A stretch of 37,683 nucleotides of DNA from Acidimicrobiales bacterium (GTDB lineage: Bacteria > Actinomycetota > Acidimicrobiia > Acidimicrobiales > RAAP-2): assembly GCA_017883025.1 (NCBI GenBank), contig JADGOH010000004.1, forward strand, positions 1 to 37,683. The letters run 5' to 3'. The position numbers were made by a program, and so were the translations under genes. Below the pieces are notes generated by a model. That model was given only the letters and a program-made list of their open reading frames with translations, ran no database searches and was not told the origin of the DNA. Positions 8,505-16,330 of this stretch are shown here, piece after piece (position 1 is the stretch's first letter; each line of letters begins with the position of its first letter).

Positions 8505-9206
8505 ATGAGCGGATCCGGGGTGTCCAGCGACGGACCTGATGCACCCGTTGATGGCGACCCGGAAACCCGGACGCCCGATGCCCGGCAGGCGTCTGGCCGG
8601 ACCCGCAGCTGGATCGTCGTCGTCCTGGTCGCCGTCGCCCTCGCCATCGGGGCTGTCACCGTCTCGCTGCTGGTGGCCGACCACGCCGGAATCCACGACG
8701 GGCCGGGCACCGCCACCTTCACGTGGGCCTCCGCGCCCCAGGCCTTCCCGACCACGAGCGGCGGCGCACCGGCGCAATCGTTCCGGGGCGAGATCGAGGG
8801 CCACTCGGTGAGCGGGACGTCCACCCTCGTCATACCGACCGGAAACGTGCCCTCCACGGGCACGTCGCCCACGGGGCCGGCCCCCGCCTTCTTCTACCGG
8901 GGCACGTTCGCCGGCTCGGAGTTCGACCTCACCGTGTCCTACGTCCTCCCCCCCTCGCTCGAACCGAGCAGCCCGGGCGCCGCCCAGGCCGCCATCGACG
9001 CCATCCACATCACCGTCGCCGGCACCTACGGCAGTTCCCCGGTCCACGCCACCGTGACGTCAGTGTCCCCGTCCGGCCCGACGTCGGTGCAGCCCGCGCA
9101 CTTCGTCGGCACCATCGGCCACTGGAAGGTCGTCGGGACCATCTCACCGACCACGGGAGGGGCCTCCCGCCAGATCGTGGCCGCCCACTTCGTGGTCAGC
9201 GGCTGA
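8505..9206 (+). CDS. Hypothetical membrane-anchored extracytoplasmic protein
   Basis: Not recognised. 233 residues with a ~35-residue polar cytoplasmic start, one transmembrane helix (~36-58, WIVVVLVAVALAIGAVTVSLLV) and a Ser/Thr/Gly-rich, beta-looking extracellular part. That part shows two similar segments: one around 'FRGEIEGHSVSGTSTL' and 'FFYRGTFAGSEFDLTVSYVL', the other around 'ITVAGTYGSSPVHATVTS' and 'FVGTIGHWKVVGTIS'. They may be an internal duplication of a lipocalin-like or immunoglobulin-like sheet. There are no cysteines. The upstream 8470-8504 shows no clear promoter. It sits between the toxin remnant and the DUF35 operon without an evident functional link. Confidence 0.65.
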   Translation: MSGSGVSSDGPDAPVDGDPETRTPDARQASGRTRSWIVVVLVAVALAIGAVTVSLLVADHAGIHDGPGTATFTWASAPQAFPTTSGGAPAQSFRGEIEGHSVSGTSTLVIPTGNVPSTGTSPTGPAPAFFYRGTFAGSEFDLTVSYVLPPSLEPSSPGAAQAAIDAIHITVAGTYGSSPVHATVTSVSPSGPTSVQPAHFVGTIGHWKVVGTISPTTGGASRQIVAAHFVVSG

Positions 9207-9237
9207 GCCGGATGCGGTCGCAGGCCCGGTGACCCCG

Positions 9238-9258
9238 TTTCTGACGGTCCGTTAGGAT
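9238..9258 (+). promoter_or_regulatory. Predicted operator overlapping the -10 of the DUF35/thiolase operon
   Basis: CTGACG-GTC-CGTTAG (9241-9255), preceded by TTT as at 6486, overlaps TAGGAT (9253-9258). TAGGAT is a good -10 ending 7 nt before the ATG at 9266. This arrangement implies a leaderless transcript, and a repressor on this site would cover the -10. Confidence 0.6.
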
Positions 9259-9265
9259 CCGACCC

Positions 9266-9721
9266 ATGACGACGAAGACACGGGTGCCCGCCATCGAGGG
9301 ATGGTTCACGCTCGACGACAAGGCGCCGACGCTGCTCGGCTCCAAGTGCACCAGCTGCGGGAACTTCGCCTTCCCCAAGGAGACCTACTTCTGCCGGAAC
9401 CCCGGCTGCCAGGGCCGGGAGTTCGCCGAGGCCCCGCTCAGCCGGACCGGCAAGGTGTGGTCCTACACCGACGCCTGCTACGAGCCGCCCAAGCCCTACA
9501 TGGCCGCCGATCCCTACGTCCCCTTCGCGCTCGCCGCGGTGGAGCTCGCCGACGAGCAGATGGTCGTCATGGGCCAGGTCGTACCCGGCGTCGGCGTCGG
9601 CGACCTGAGCGTCGGGACCGAGGTCGAGCTGGTGCTCGACACGCTGTACGAGGACGACGAGCACGAGTACGTCGTGTGGAAGTGGCGCCCGACCGGCGCC
9701 CCGACCGGACGGGTGGCCTGA
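9266..9721 (+). CDS. Zn-ribbon / OB-fold protein, DUF35 family (acyl-CoA-associated)
   Basis: 151 residues with an N-terminal rubredoxin-like zinc ribbon (CTSCG followed ~13 residues later by CRNPGC) and a C-terminal OB fold (SRTGKVWSYTD, PYVPFALAAVELAD). Such proteins bind CoA thioesters and pair with thiolase-like enzymes; ChsH2 with Ltp2 in steroid side-chain cleavage is the known model. The next gene starts 1 bp after the stop and is exactly such a partner, so the two very probably form a complex. The start sits 7 nt after a TAGGAT box, so translation is probably leaderless. Substrate unknown. Confidence 0.88.
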   Translation: MTTKTRVPAIEGWFTLDDKAPTLLGSKCTSCGNFAFPKETYFCRNPGCQGREFAEAPLSRTGKVWSYTDACYEPPKPYMAADPYVPFALAAVELADEQMVVMGQVVPGVGVGDLSVGTEVELVLDTLYEDDEHEYVVWKWRPTGAPTGRVA

Positions 9722-9722
9722 C

Positions 9723-10922
9723 ATGCCGGACGACAAGAGGGTCGCCGTCCTCGGTGCGGGCATGCACCCATGGGGCAAGTGGGGACGCAACTTCGTCGAG
9801 TACGGGCTGGCCGCCGCCGGCGACGCCCTCCACGAGGCCGACCTCCCCTGGACCGACATCCAGTACGTGGCCGGGGCCGACACCATCCGCAACGGCTACC
9901 CGGGATTCGTGGCCGGCGCCACCTTCGCCCAGGCCCTCGGCTGGACCGGGGCCCGCGTGTCGTCGGCTTACGCCGCCTGCGCCTCGGGCGCACAGGCCAT
10001 CAACAACGCCCGGGCGCAGATCCTGGCCGGGCTGTGCGACGTCGCCCTCGTGGTGGGCGCCGACACGACCCCCAAGGGGTTCTTCACCCCGGTCGGCGGC
10101 GACCGCACGGACGACCCGGACTGGCTCCGCTTCCACCTCATGGGGGCGACAAATCCCACCTACTTCGCCCTCTACGCACGTCGGCGTATGGAGATCTTCG
10201 GCGCCACCGAGGAGGACTTCGCCGCCGTCAAGGTGAAGAACGCCCGCCACGGCCTGGAGAACCCGAACGCCCGCTACCGCAAGGAGGTGACCGCCGCCGA
10301 GGTCCTCGCCTCACCCATGGTGGCCGACCCCCTGCGCCTGCTCGAGATCTGCGCGACGTCGGACGGCGGTGCCGCCCTCGTGCTGTGCTCGATGGAGTTC
10401 GCCAGGCGCCACGCCGGCAGCCAGGACCTCGTCACCATCGACGCCGTGTCCACCGTGACCCCGCGGTTCCCGCAGGCGATCATCGAGATGCCCAACTTCT
10501 CCACCGACTCGTCGGCCACCGCGGCGTCTGTCGGTCCGACCTTCAAGCAGTCGGTGGCCCTGGCCGCCTACGAGGAGGCCGGCATCGGCCCCGAGGACGT
10601 CAGCCTCGCCGAGGTCTACGACCTCTCGTCCGCGCTCGAGCTCGACTGGTACGAGGACATCGGGCTGTGCAAGCAAGGCGAAGCCGAGCGCATGCTGCGT
10701 GACGGCGACACGACCCTCGGGGGCCGGGTGCCGGTCAACCCCAGCGGAGGCCTGTCGTGCTTCGGCGAGGCGATCCCCGCCCAGGCCATCGCCCAGGTCT
10801 GCGAGCTGGTGTGGCAGCTCCGTGGCCAGGCCACCGGCCGTCAGGTCGAGGGCGCACGGGTCGGGATCACCGCGAACCAGGGCCTGTTCGGCCACGGCTC
10901 GTCGGTCATCGTCTCGAAGTAG
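9723..10922 (+). CDS. Thiolase-fold lipid-transfer-type protein (Ltp/SCP-x-like), partner of DUF35
   Basis: 399 residues with thiolase fold landmarks: the nucleophile-loop motif YAACASGAQA (Cys ~86), the DGGAALVLCS region, NPSGGLSCFGEAIPA and C-terminal NQGLFGHGSS. Canonical thiolases have GHPxGA after NPSGG and a second catalytic Cys in a CxG motif. Here the first is GEAIPA and the second reads NQG, so both the usual His and the second Cys are lost. That pattern fits non-thiolytic relatives such as Ltp2, which with a DUF35 partner performs a retro-aldol cleavage. The gene follows the DUF35 gene with a 1-bp gap. The call of thiolase-fold carbon-carbon lyase is likely; a steroid substrate is a guess. 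Confidence 0.85.
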   Translation: MPDDKRVAVLGAGMHPWGKWGRNFVEYGLAAAGDALHEADLPWTDIQYVAGADTIRNGYPGFVAGATFAQALGWTGARVSSAYAACASGAQAINNARAQILAGLCDVALVVGADTTPKGFFTPVGGDRTDDPDWLRFHLMGATNPTYFALYARRRMEIFGATEEDFAAVKVKNARHGLENPNARYRKEVTAAEVLASPMVADPLRLLEICATSDGGAALVLCSMEFARRHAGSQDLVTIDAVSTVTPRFPQAIIEMPNFSTDSSATAASVGPTFKQSVALAAYEEAGIGPEDVSLAEVYDLSSALELDWYEDIGLCKQGEAERMLRDGDTTLGGRVPVNPSGGLSCFGEAIPAQAIAQVCELVWQLRGQATGRQVEGARVGITANQGLFGHGSSVIVSK

Positions 10923-10976
10923 TCGCACCGCTCCGGCGGCCCGGTCGGGTGGCCGGCGACACCAGGTGCGCGGGGC

Positions 10977-11687
10977 TCATACCAGGGGCGAGAACTCGCC
11001 GGACACCCGCACGTCGTCCCCGTTCGAGAGCCACATCTGCCCCCGTGCCGCGGCCAGGGTCACCGGCTCGCCCCACTCCACCGGACCATGGTGGGTCAGC
11101 ACCGCCGTGGCGACGGGACCGTCCGCCACCTCGACCAGCGCGGTCCAGCTGGCGGCATTGTTCACGTGCCCGGCCACGTCGAGGTCCACCCGACGCAGCG
11201 GCCACGGCCGTCGCTCGGCACCATCGGGGACCACAGGGGCGGTCACCCGGCCCGAGACCCTCCGTCCACCGGACGCCAGCCCGTAGACGTCGCGGAACCC
11301 GTGCGAGATCCTCCGGGGCCGACCCGTCCCGTCGAGGGGGACCCACAGCGCCTCGGCCTCCACCAGCACCACCCCGCCGACGGCCAGGTCCGTGCGCCGC
11401 TCGGCCCAGGCCGCGCCGATGCCCGAGCACCACGTCGTCGCCGTGACCGCCTCGCCCAGGTTCGGCCACCGTCCCGCAGGGGCGAGCCGGATGGCGGTGC
11501 GCCGGACGACCCACAGGTCGCCGGAGTCGACGCCGGTGTCCTCCCAGTCGTCTCCGGCCACGTCGTGCAAGTAGCGGGCGGCGGCATCGGGTCGGAGCCG
11601 ACCCTCGGGGTCGGTGTCCCCCAGCCGGACGCGCTGGCCGCCCGTGAAGCGACGACCGACGGACGGTGGCGACAGGAACTCGGGCAC
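10977..11687 (-). CDS. Double-hotdog acyl-ACP/acyl-CoA thioesterase-like protein
   Basis: 236 residues with two hotdog repeats. The first is around 'VRLGDTDPEGRLRPDAAARYLHDVAGDDWE', the second around 'RRVDLDVAGHVNNAASWTALVE', where the D-x-x-x-H-V-N-N signature of the FatA/acyl-ACP thioesterase family is intact. It probably hydrolyses acyl-ACP or acyl-CoA in the cytoplasm. The start is GTG at 11687, with TAGGCT ending 6 nt upstream, so it is probably leaderless. It is convergent with the thiolase-like gene (54 bp apart) and lies downstream of the quinone reductase on the same strand, separated by a hairpin. Confidence 0.78.
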   Translation of the reverse strand: MPEFLSPPSVGRRFTGGQRVRLGDTDPEGRLRPDAAARYLHDVAGDDWEDTGVDSGDLWVVRRTAIRLAPAGRWPNLGEAVTATTWCSGIGAAWAERRTDLAVGGVVLVEAEALWVPLDGTGRPRRISHGFRDVYGLASGGRRVSGRVTAPVVPDGAERRPWPLRRVDLDVAGHVNNAASWTALVEVADGPVATAVLTHHGPVEWGEPVTLAAARGQMWLSNGDDVRVSGEFSPLV

Positions 11688-11700
11688 GGCCGAAGCCTAC

Positions 11701-11719
11701 GGTCGCCGGCCGGGCGACC
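11701..11719. terminator. 7-bp perfect hairpin between quinone reductase and thioesterase genes
   Basis: GGTCGCC (11701-11707) and GGCGACC (11713-11719) form a perfect stem with a 5-nt loop. It lies downstream of the quinone reductase gene and immediately upstream of the TAGGCT box of the thioesterase gene. It may act as a terminator or as an operator. There is no T-run. Confidence 0.4.
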
Positions 11720-11771
11720 GGCCCCGGGTCGGGATGGCCCGGACGGGGCCGACCAGGGCCATGCGTCCAGC

Positions 11772-12716
11772 TCAGCCGGTGACGAGGACGACCTTGCCGA
11801 GTTTGCCACCGGCGGCGAACCGCTCGTAGGCGGCGGTGGCGTCCGCCATCGGGAAGGTGTCGGCCACCGGCACCTTCACCGCTCCCTCACCGAACAGCCG
11901 CACGGCGCGCGCCTCCACCAGCCAGGCCACCCCCGCCTTCTCCTCCGTGCTGCGGGCACGCAGGGTGGACCCCCCGATCGTGGCCCGAGCCCCCATGACG
12001 GCGAGCAGGTTGACCTGCGCCTTGGCTCCCGCACCCACGCCGATCACCACGATCCGGGCCCCGGTGGTCAGGTGCGGGAGCACCGCCTCCACTCCGGGGG
12101 CCCCGACCAGTTCGAGTGACACGTCGTACGGGCCGTGTTCGGCGACCGCGTCGGGCAGGGCCACCACGTCCGCGCCGAGGGTGCGCACTGCCTCGTGATG
12201 GTCCGGGTTGCGCACGGTGGCCACCACCCGGGCACCGGCCACTGCGGCCAGCTGCACGGCGGCGGTGCCGACGCCCCCGGCCGCACCCGAGATGAGCACG
12301 GAGTGGCCCTCGGACAGGTCGGCCTGGGTGAACAGTGCGTCCTGCGCGGTCGAGAACGCCTCGGGGAATCCCCCGGCGTGCACCAGGTCGACGCCGTCGG
12401 GCACCGGCAGCAGGTGCGACTCGGGGACCACCACCTGCTCGGCCTGGCCGCCGCCTCCGCAGATGGCCATGACGCGGTCGCCGGTGGCGAACCGGACGGC
12501 CCCGTCACCGTTGGCCAGCACCGTGCCGGAGAACTCGAGCCCGGGGATGTCGGCCGGCGAGCCCGGAGGCGCCGGGTAGAAGCCCTTCCGCTGGAGCATG
12601 TCGGCGCCGTTGATGCCGGCAGCGGCCACCGCCACCACGACCTGTCCCGGCCCGGGGACGGGATCCGGGTGCTCGTTCCACAGGAGCTCCCCTTCGACGA
12701 TCGTCACAGCACGCAT
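11772..12716 (-). CDS. Zn-independent NADPH:quinone oxidoreductase-like MDR enzyme
   Basis: 314 residues of the medium-chain dehydrogenase/reductase family. N-terminal GroES-like domain (GPGQVVVAVAAAGINGADMLQRKGFYP), nucleotide fold with SGAAGGVGTAAVQLA, and C-terminal ERFAAGGKLGKVVLV. The first residues of the domain (INGADMLQRKG) carry no catalytic-zinc Cys, as expected of quinone reductases (QOR/PIG3 type) rather than alcohol dehydrogenases. It should use NADPH to reduce quinones or enones. The ATG at 12716 follows a TACGCT box by 6 nt, indicating a leaderless message, and its promoter is back to back with that of the CHAD gene. Confidence 0.88.
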   Translation of the reverse strand: MRAVTIVEGELLWNEHPDPVPGPGQVVVAVAAAGINGADMLQRKGFYPAPPGSPADIPGLEFSGTVLANGDGAVRFATGDRVMAICGGGGQAEQVVVPESHLLPVPDGVDLVHAGGFPEAFSTAQDALFTQADLSEGHSVLISGAAGGVGTAAVQLAAVAGARVVATVRNPDHHEAVRTLGADVVALPDAVAEHGPYDVSLELVGAPGVEAVLPHLTTGARIVVIGVGAGAKAQVNLLAVMGARATIGGSTLRARSTEEKAGVAWLVEARAVRLFGEGAVKVPVADTFPMADATAAYERFAAGGKLGKVVLVTG

Positions 12717-12722
12717 GGCCCG

Positions 12723-12785
12723 AGCGTACCGGGGCGGTCGTCACCGGATCCCCGGTCACCTCACGCGCCCGTGCACTCGTAGTCT
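12723..12785. promoter_or_regulatory. Divergent promoters of the quinone reductase and CHAD genes
   Basis: On the minus strand TACGCT (12723-12728) ends 6 nt before the reductase ATG. On the plus strand TAGTCT (12780-12785) is followed by a short leader with GGAGG (12793-12797) before the CHAD ATG at 12805. No clear -35 was made out for either. Confidence 0.45.
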
Positions 12786-12804
12786 GGTGGGCGGAGGTCC
12801 CTCC

Positions 12805-13854
12805 ATGGACAGCGAACCGCTCGAGGACGATGTGGACGAGGGTCGGGACCCCTCGACGCCTCACAGTCGCGACCGGCGGCCCCACGTCGACGCCCGGGTC
12901 CCCGACCCGTCCGCCGGAATGGTCCTCCACCGTGTCCTCGCCATGGCGGCCCGGACCTTCCTCCTGAACGACCTCGGCGACGGGGCACGGAGCACCGGCG
13001 ACGTCAGCGCGCTCACCCACGCCATGGGGCCCCGTCCACTGTGGGCGCAGTCGGCCGTGGCGTCATTACGGGGGACCGAGCGCCGCGCCGACCGGGCCGA
13101 GCGCATCCACCAGAGCCGGGTGGCCATGCGCCGGGTCCGCTCGAACCTCCGGACCTTCCGTCTCCTCCTCGACCCGGGTTGGGGCACCGCACTCCGGGCC
13201 GAGCTCGCCTGGTACGGCAACGAGCTGGGGCACTCCCGGGACCTCGACATCCTGGCCGGAATGATCGCCGAGCAGGGACCGGACGCGCTCGAGGCCGACG
13301 AGGTGGCGCGGCTGCTGGCCGTCGTCGACTGGCGGCGCGACGAGGTCGCCGTCCGGTTGGCCGCAGACCGGGCCGGCCCACGGCGGTTCCACCTGACCGA
13401 GCAGATGATGGTGCTCTGGGAGGGGCCCGCCTTCAAGGTCAAGGCGGACAAGCCCGCCACGGAGGTGCTCCCGTCGATGCTCGAGCGGACCTGGCGCGAC
13501 GTTCGCGGCGCCGGCCGCACGGCACGCAAGGATCCGACCGACGCCCACCTCCACCAGCTCCGGATACGCCTCAAGGACCTGCGCTACGGGTGTGAGACCC
13601 TCGCCCTCGTCGAGGGCAGGCCGGCCCGCAAGACCGCCAAGGCGGCCGAACGGCTCCAGAGCAAGCTGGGCGACCTCCACGACACGGTGTTTGCCATCGG
13701 GTGGCTCGAGGCGCTGGCCGACCAGCAAGTCGACCTGGCCGACGCCGCCGGGCGCCTGGTGGTCCTCCAACGCGAGGTGGCGGCCGACACGCGCACGGGT
13801 TGGAAGCGCGAGCTCAAGGAGGTCGAGCGCCGCTGGCGTCGCTGGCAGGGCTGA
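12805..13854 (+). CDS. CHAD-domain protein (predicted polyphosphate-binding)
   Basis: 349 residues. After a polar ~30-residue start comes the conserved histidine alpha-helical domain. Signature helices are 'RIHQSRVAMRRVRSNLRTFRLLL' and, in the second half, 'DAHLHQLRIRLKDLRYGCETL', with the basic and His-containing faces that bind polyphosphate in characterised CHAD proteins. No CYTH (triphosphate tunnel) domain is fused to it. The ATG at 12805 has GGAGG with 7-nt spacing. It converges on a polyphosphate glucokinase gene 30 bp away, which supports a polyphosphate-related role, such as targeting or sequestering polyphosphate granules. Catalysis by CHAD alone is not expected. Confidence 0.88.
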   Translation: MDSEPLEDDVDEGRDPSTPHSRDRRPHVDARVPDPSAGMVLHRVLAMAARTFLLNDLGDGARSTGDVSALTHAMGPRPLWAQSAVASLRGTERRADRAERIHQSRVAMRRVRSNLRTFRLLLDPGWGTALRAELAWYGNELGHSRDLDILAGMIAEQGPDALEADEVARLLAVVDWRRDEVAVRLAADRAGPRRFHLTEQMMVLWEGPAFKVKADKPATEVLPSMLERTWRDVRGAGRTARKDPTDAHLHQLRIRLKDLRYGCETLALVEGRPARKTAKAAERLQSKLGDLHDTVFAIGWLEALADQQVDLADAAGRLVVLQREVAADTRTGWKRELKEVERRWRRWQG

Positions 13855-13884
13855 GCCGGGCCTGGTCCGGGAGCCGGTGACGAC

Positions 13885-14742
13885 TCAGGCAGAGGGGCCC
13901 GCTCCGCCGGCCGGCGACGGCGCGTGCCCGGTCCGCGGGACCCACAGTCGGAACCCGCCGAGGATGCCGGCTGTGTTGTCCACCACCGTCACGTCGTCCG
14001 GCAGGTGGTTGCGGAGTACCCGACGGGAGTTGCCGCCACCGATGTAGAGGTGGTCGAACGCCGTGAGGGCACGCATGTTGGCGATCGCCTTCGTCACCCG
14101 CTTGTTCCACCGGTCCTCACCGATCTCCTTGCGGGTGGCCTCACCGAGCTGGTCGTCGTAGTCCTCCCCCTTCCGGAACGGCTGGTGGGCGATCTCCAGG
14201 TGGGGCAGGAGTTCGCCGTTGTAGAAGAGGCCGGTCCCGAATCCCGTGCCGAGGGTGACCACGAGTTCCAGGCCTTCACCCCGGACCACGGCTGCGCCCT
14301 GGATATCGGCGTCGTTGGCGACCTTCGTCGGGACCCCGAACTCCTGGTGCAGCGCCGTGGCCAGGTCGAACCGGTCCCACAGGCGCACCAGGTGGTGGTC
14401 GATCGCACTCCCCGGCCCGCTGACCGTCACGAAGTGGGGACAGGACAGCACCAGGCCGTCCCGCACCATCCCGGGGAACCCGACCGACGCACGCTCGGCC
14501 GCCGGCAGCGGCGCGACCAGGCGCTTCAGCGACGCCACCAGCTTGTCGGGGGGCAGAGGGTAGGGGGTGGGGATCTTCACCCGGTCGGCCACCATGGCCC
14601 CGGAGCCATCGAGGACGGACGCCTTCAGCCCGGTTCCGCCGATGTCCACCGCGAGGGTGAACGGGTGCTGCGGGGCGGCAGTGGGGTCGGCACTGCCTGC
14701 GGGGACGGTCGGGGCCGCTCCGGTGTCGTCGCTCGTGGTCAT
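13885..14742 (-). CDS. ppgK: Polyphosphate glucokinase (ROK family)
   Basis: 285 residues; phosphorylates glucose to glucose-6-phosphate using polyphosphate (often also ATP). Visible features are a disordered N-terminus of ~27 residues, the phosphate loop VDIGGTGLKASVLD, SVGFPGMV, the glucose-site region NDADIQGAAV, and VTLGTGFGTGLFYNGELLPHLEIAH. The last motif, with LPHLEIAH and the following RKGEDYDD, is characteristic of actinobacterial PpgK rather than generic ROK glucokinases. The ATG at 14742 lies 6 nt after a TAGCGT box, so the transcript is probably leaderless. Confidence 0.9.
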   Translation of the reverse strand: MTTSDDTGAAPTVPAGSADPTAAPQHPFTLAVDIGGTGLKASVLDGSGAMVADRVKIPTPYPLPPDKLVASLKRLVAPLPAAERASVGFPGMVRDGLVLSCPHFVTVSGPGSAIDHHLVRLWDRFDLATALHQEFGVPTKVANDADIQGAAVVRGEGLELVVTLGTGFGTGLFYNGELLPHLEIAHQPFRKGEDYDDQLGEATRKEIGEDRWNKRVTKAIANMRALTAFDHLYIGGGNSRRVLRNHLPDDVTVVDNTAGILGGFRLWVPRTGHAPSPAGGAGPSA

Positions 14743-14748
14743 GCCCTC

Positions 14749-14868
14749 ACGCTAGATCCCGGCCGGTCCCGGCACGACCGCGCATCGGATCGCCCCGGCG
14801 CCCGGGTGCGCTCCGGCGCGTGCCGTGCCACGTCACCCCGAGCGCCTGCGACTCCGTAGGGGTAACGT
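14749..14868. promoter_or_regulatory. Divergent -10 boxes of ppgK and the amidase gene
   Basis: Minus strand TAGCGT (14749-14754) stands 6 nt before the ppgK ATG. Plus strand TAACGT (14863-14868) stands 8 nt before the amidase ATG at 14877. Both spacings imply leaderless transcripts. The 95 bp between them shows no further clear element. Confidence 0.5.
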
Positions 14869-14876
14869 CCCGGTCC

Positions 14877-16286
14877 ATGACCGAACCGTGGTTGGAAGAC
14901 GCCTGCTCGCTCGTCGACGCCTTCCGGGCCGGGACCCTGAGCCCGACCGAGGCGCTCGAGGCGTCACTGGGCGCCATCGCCGCGTCCGACCTCAACGCCG
15001 TCAGCCACCTGGACACCGACGCCGCCCGGGCCCAGGCGGCGTCGGCCGACGTGTCGCTGCCGTTCGGGGGCGTGCCCATCGGGGTGAAGGAGCTCGAGCC
15101 CGTCGAGGGATGGCCCTTCACCGAGGCCTCCCTGGTGTTCGCCGACCGCACGTCCCCGTTCGACTCGACCCACGTCACCCGGCTGCGCGCCGCCGGCGCC
15201 GTGCTGGCCGCCCAGACCACCGCCTCCGAGTTCGGCGGCGTCAACTGCACCTCGACCAAGCTGCACGGGATCACCCGCAACCCGTGGGACACCGAGCGCA
15301 CCCCCGGCGGCTCGTCGGGCGGCTCGGCCGCCGCCGTGGCCGGGGGGCTGCTTCCCATCGCCACCGGCGGCGACGGGGGTGGCTCCATCCGGATCCCGGC
15401 CGGCTTCACCGGGTTGTTCGGGTTGAAGGCTACCTACGGCCGCATCCCCAGGGGGCCGGTCACGCTGCAGCCGCCGTTGACCGTGACGCTGGGCTGCGTG
15501 TCGCGGTCGGTGCGCGACACCGCCCGGTGGTTCGACGTGTGCAACGGCTTCCACCCCCGGGACAACCTCAGCCTGCCGACGGTCGGTGGGTGGGAGGCCG
15601 GCCTCGGCTCGCTCGACCTCACCGGCAAGCGGGCCGTCGTGTCGGTCGACCTCGGCGCGGCCGTCGTCGAGCCACGGGTGGCCGCCCTGGTGGTCGACGC
15701 GGCCGAGGCGCTCATCGCCGACGCCGGGCTGCACCGCGTGGACGTCGTCGTGCAGCTCCCACAGGGCGGGCTCGAATGGGCACTGTCCAACCTGGTCGGC
15801 CTGGTGGGCGAGCTGGGCGACCGGTTCCCGGGCTGCAACGACGACCTGACCCCCGAGATCCAGATCGGCATGAACCTCGCCACCCACCACTACAGCATCG
15901 AGTCGGCGGGCAAGGCGGAGCTGTTCCGCATCGCCCTCAACGAGCAGATGGCCGACCTGTTCGACCAGGCGGACGTCGTCATTGCCGCCACCAACCCCGA
16001 CATCGCCTTCGGCGCCGCGGGGCCGATGCCCACCAAGGTGGGCGACGTCGACCTCATCGCCACCTACGGATTCGACAAGGCCATCGGCAACAACGGGGCC
16101 CTCACCATTCCGGCCAACCTCTCCGGGCTGCCCGCCGTCTCGATCCCCGTGGGCACCGTCGACGGCGCCCCGGTCGGCATGCAGATCATCGGACGGCACC
16201 ACGAGGAGCAGGTGCTGCTCGAGCTGGCCCGGCTGGCCGAACGTGAGCGGCCGTGGCCGCTGGTGGCCCCGTCGGTCACCGCCTGA
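14877..16286 (+). CDS. Amidase signature family hydrolase
   Basis: 469 residues. The Ser-cisSer-Lys triad is readable: Lys in PIGVKELEP, cis-Ser and nucleophile in the Gly/Ser-rich block RTPGGSSGGSAAAVAGG and TGGDGGGSIRIPA. It is close to GatA and acylamidase relatives, but no gatB or gatC is nearby, so it is more likely a catabolic or acyl-amide amidase than the tRNA amidotransferase subunit. The ATG at 14877 was chosen for the family N-terminus (the upstream extension is unconserved) and for the TAACGT box 8 nt before it. Followed 44 bp later by an LLM oxidoreductase on the same strand. Confidence 0.88.
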   Translation: MTEPWLEDACSLVDAFRAGTLSPTEALEASLGAIAASDLNAVSHLDTDAARAQAASADVSLPFGGVPIGVKELEPVEGWPFTEASLVFADRTSPFDSTHVTRLRAAGAVLAAQTTASEFGGVNCTSTKLHGITRNPWDTERTPGGSSGGSAAAVAGGLLPIATGGDGGGSIRIPAGFTGLFGLKATYGRIPRGPVTLQPPLTVTLGCVSRSVRDTARWFDVCNGFHPRDNLSLPTVGGWEAGLGSLDLTGKRAVVSVDLGAAVVEPRVAALVVDAAEALIADAGLHRVDVVVQLPQGGLEWALSNLVGLVGELGDRFPGCNDDLTPEIQIGMNLATHHYSIESAGKAELFRIALNEQMADLFDQADVVIAATNPDIAFGAAGPMPTKVGDVDLIATYGFDKAIGNNGALTIPANLSGLPAVSIPVGTVDGAPVGMQIIGRHHEEQVLLELARLAERERPWPLVAPSVTA

Positions 16287-16330
16287 GCCGGGATCGACCG
16301 GTCCCGGCCCGGGTGGTCTAGAACAGGCGC

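Noticed and set aside
14877-16286. Amidase as GatA of the tRNA-dependent amidotransferase
   Set aside because: No gatB or gatC neighbour is present, and its flanks are catabolic. The general amidase call is safer.
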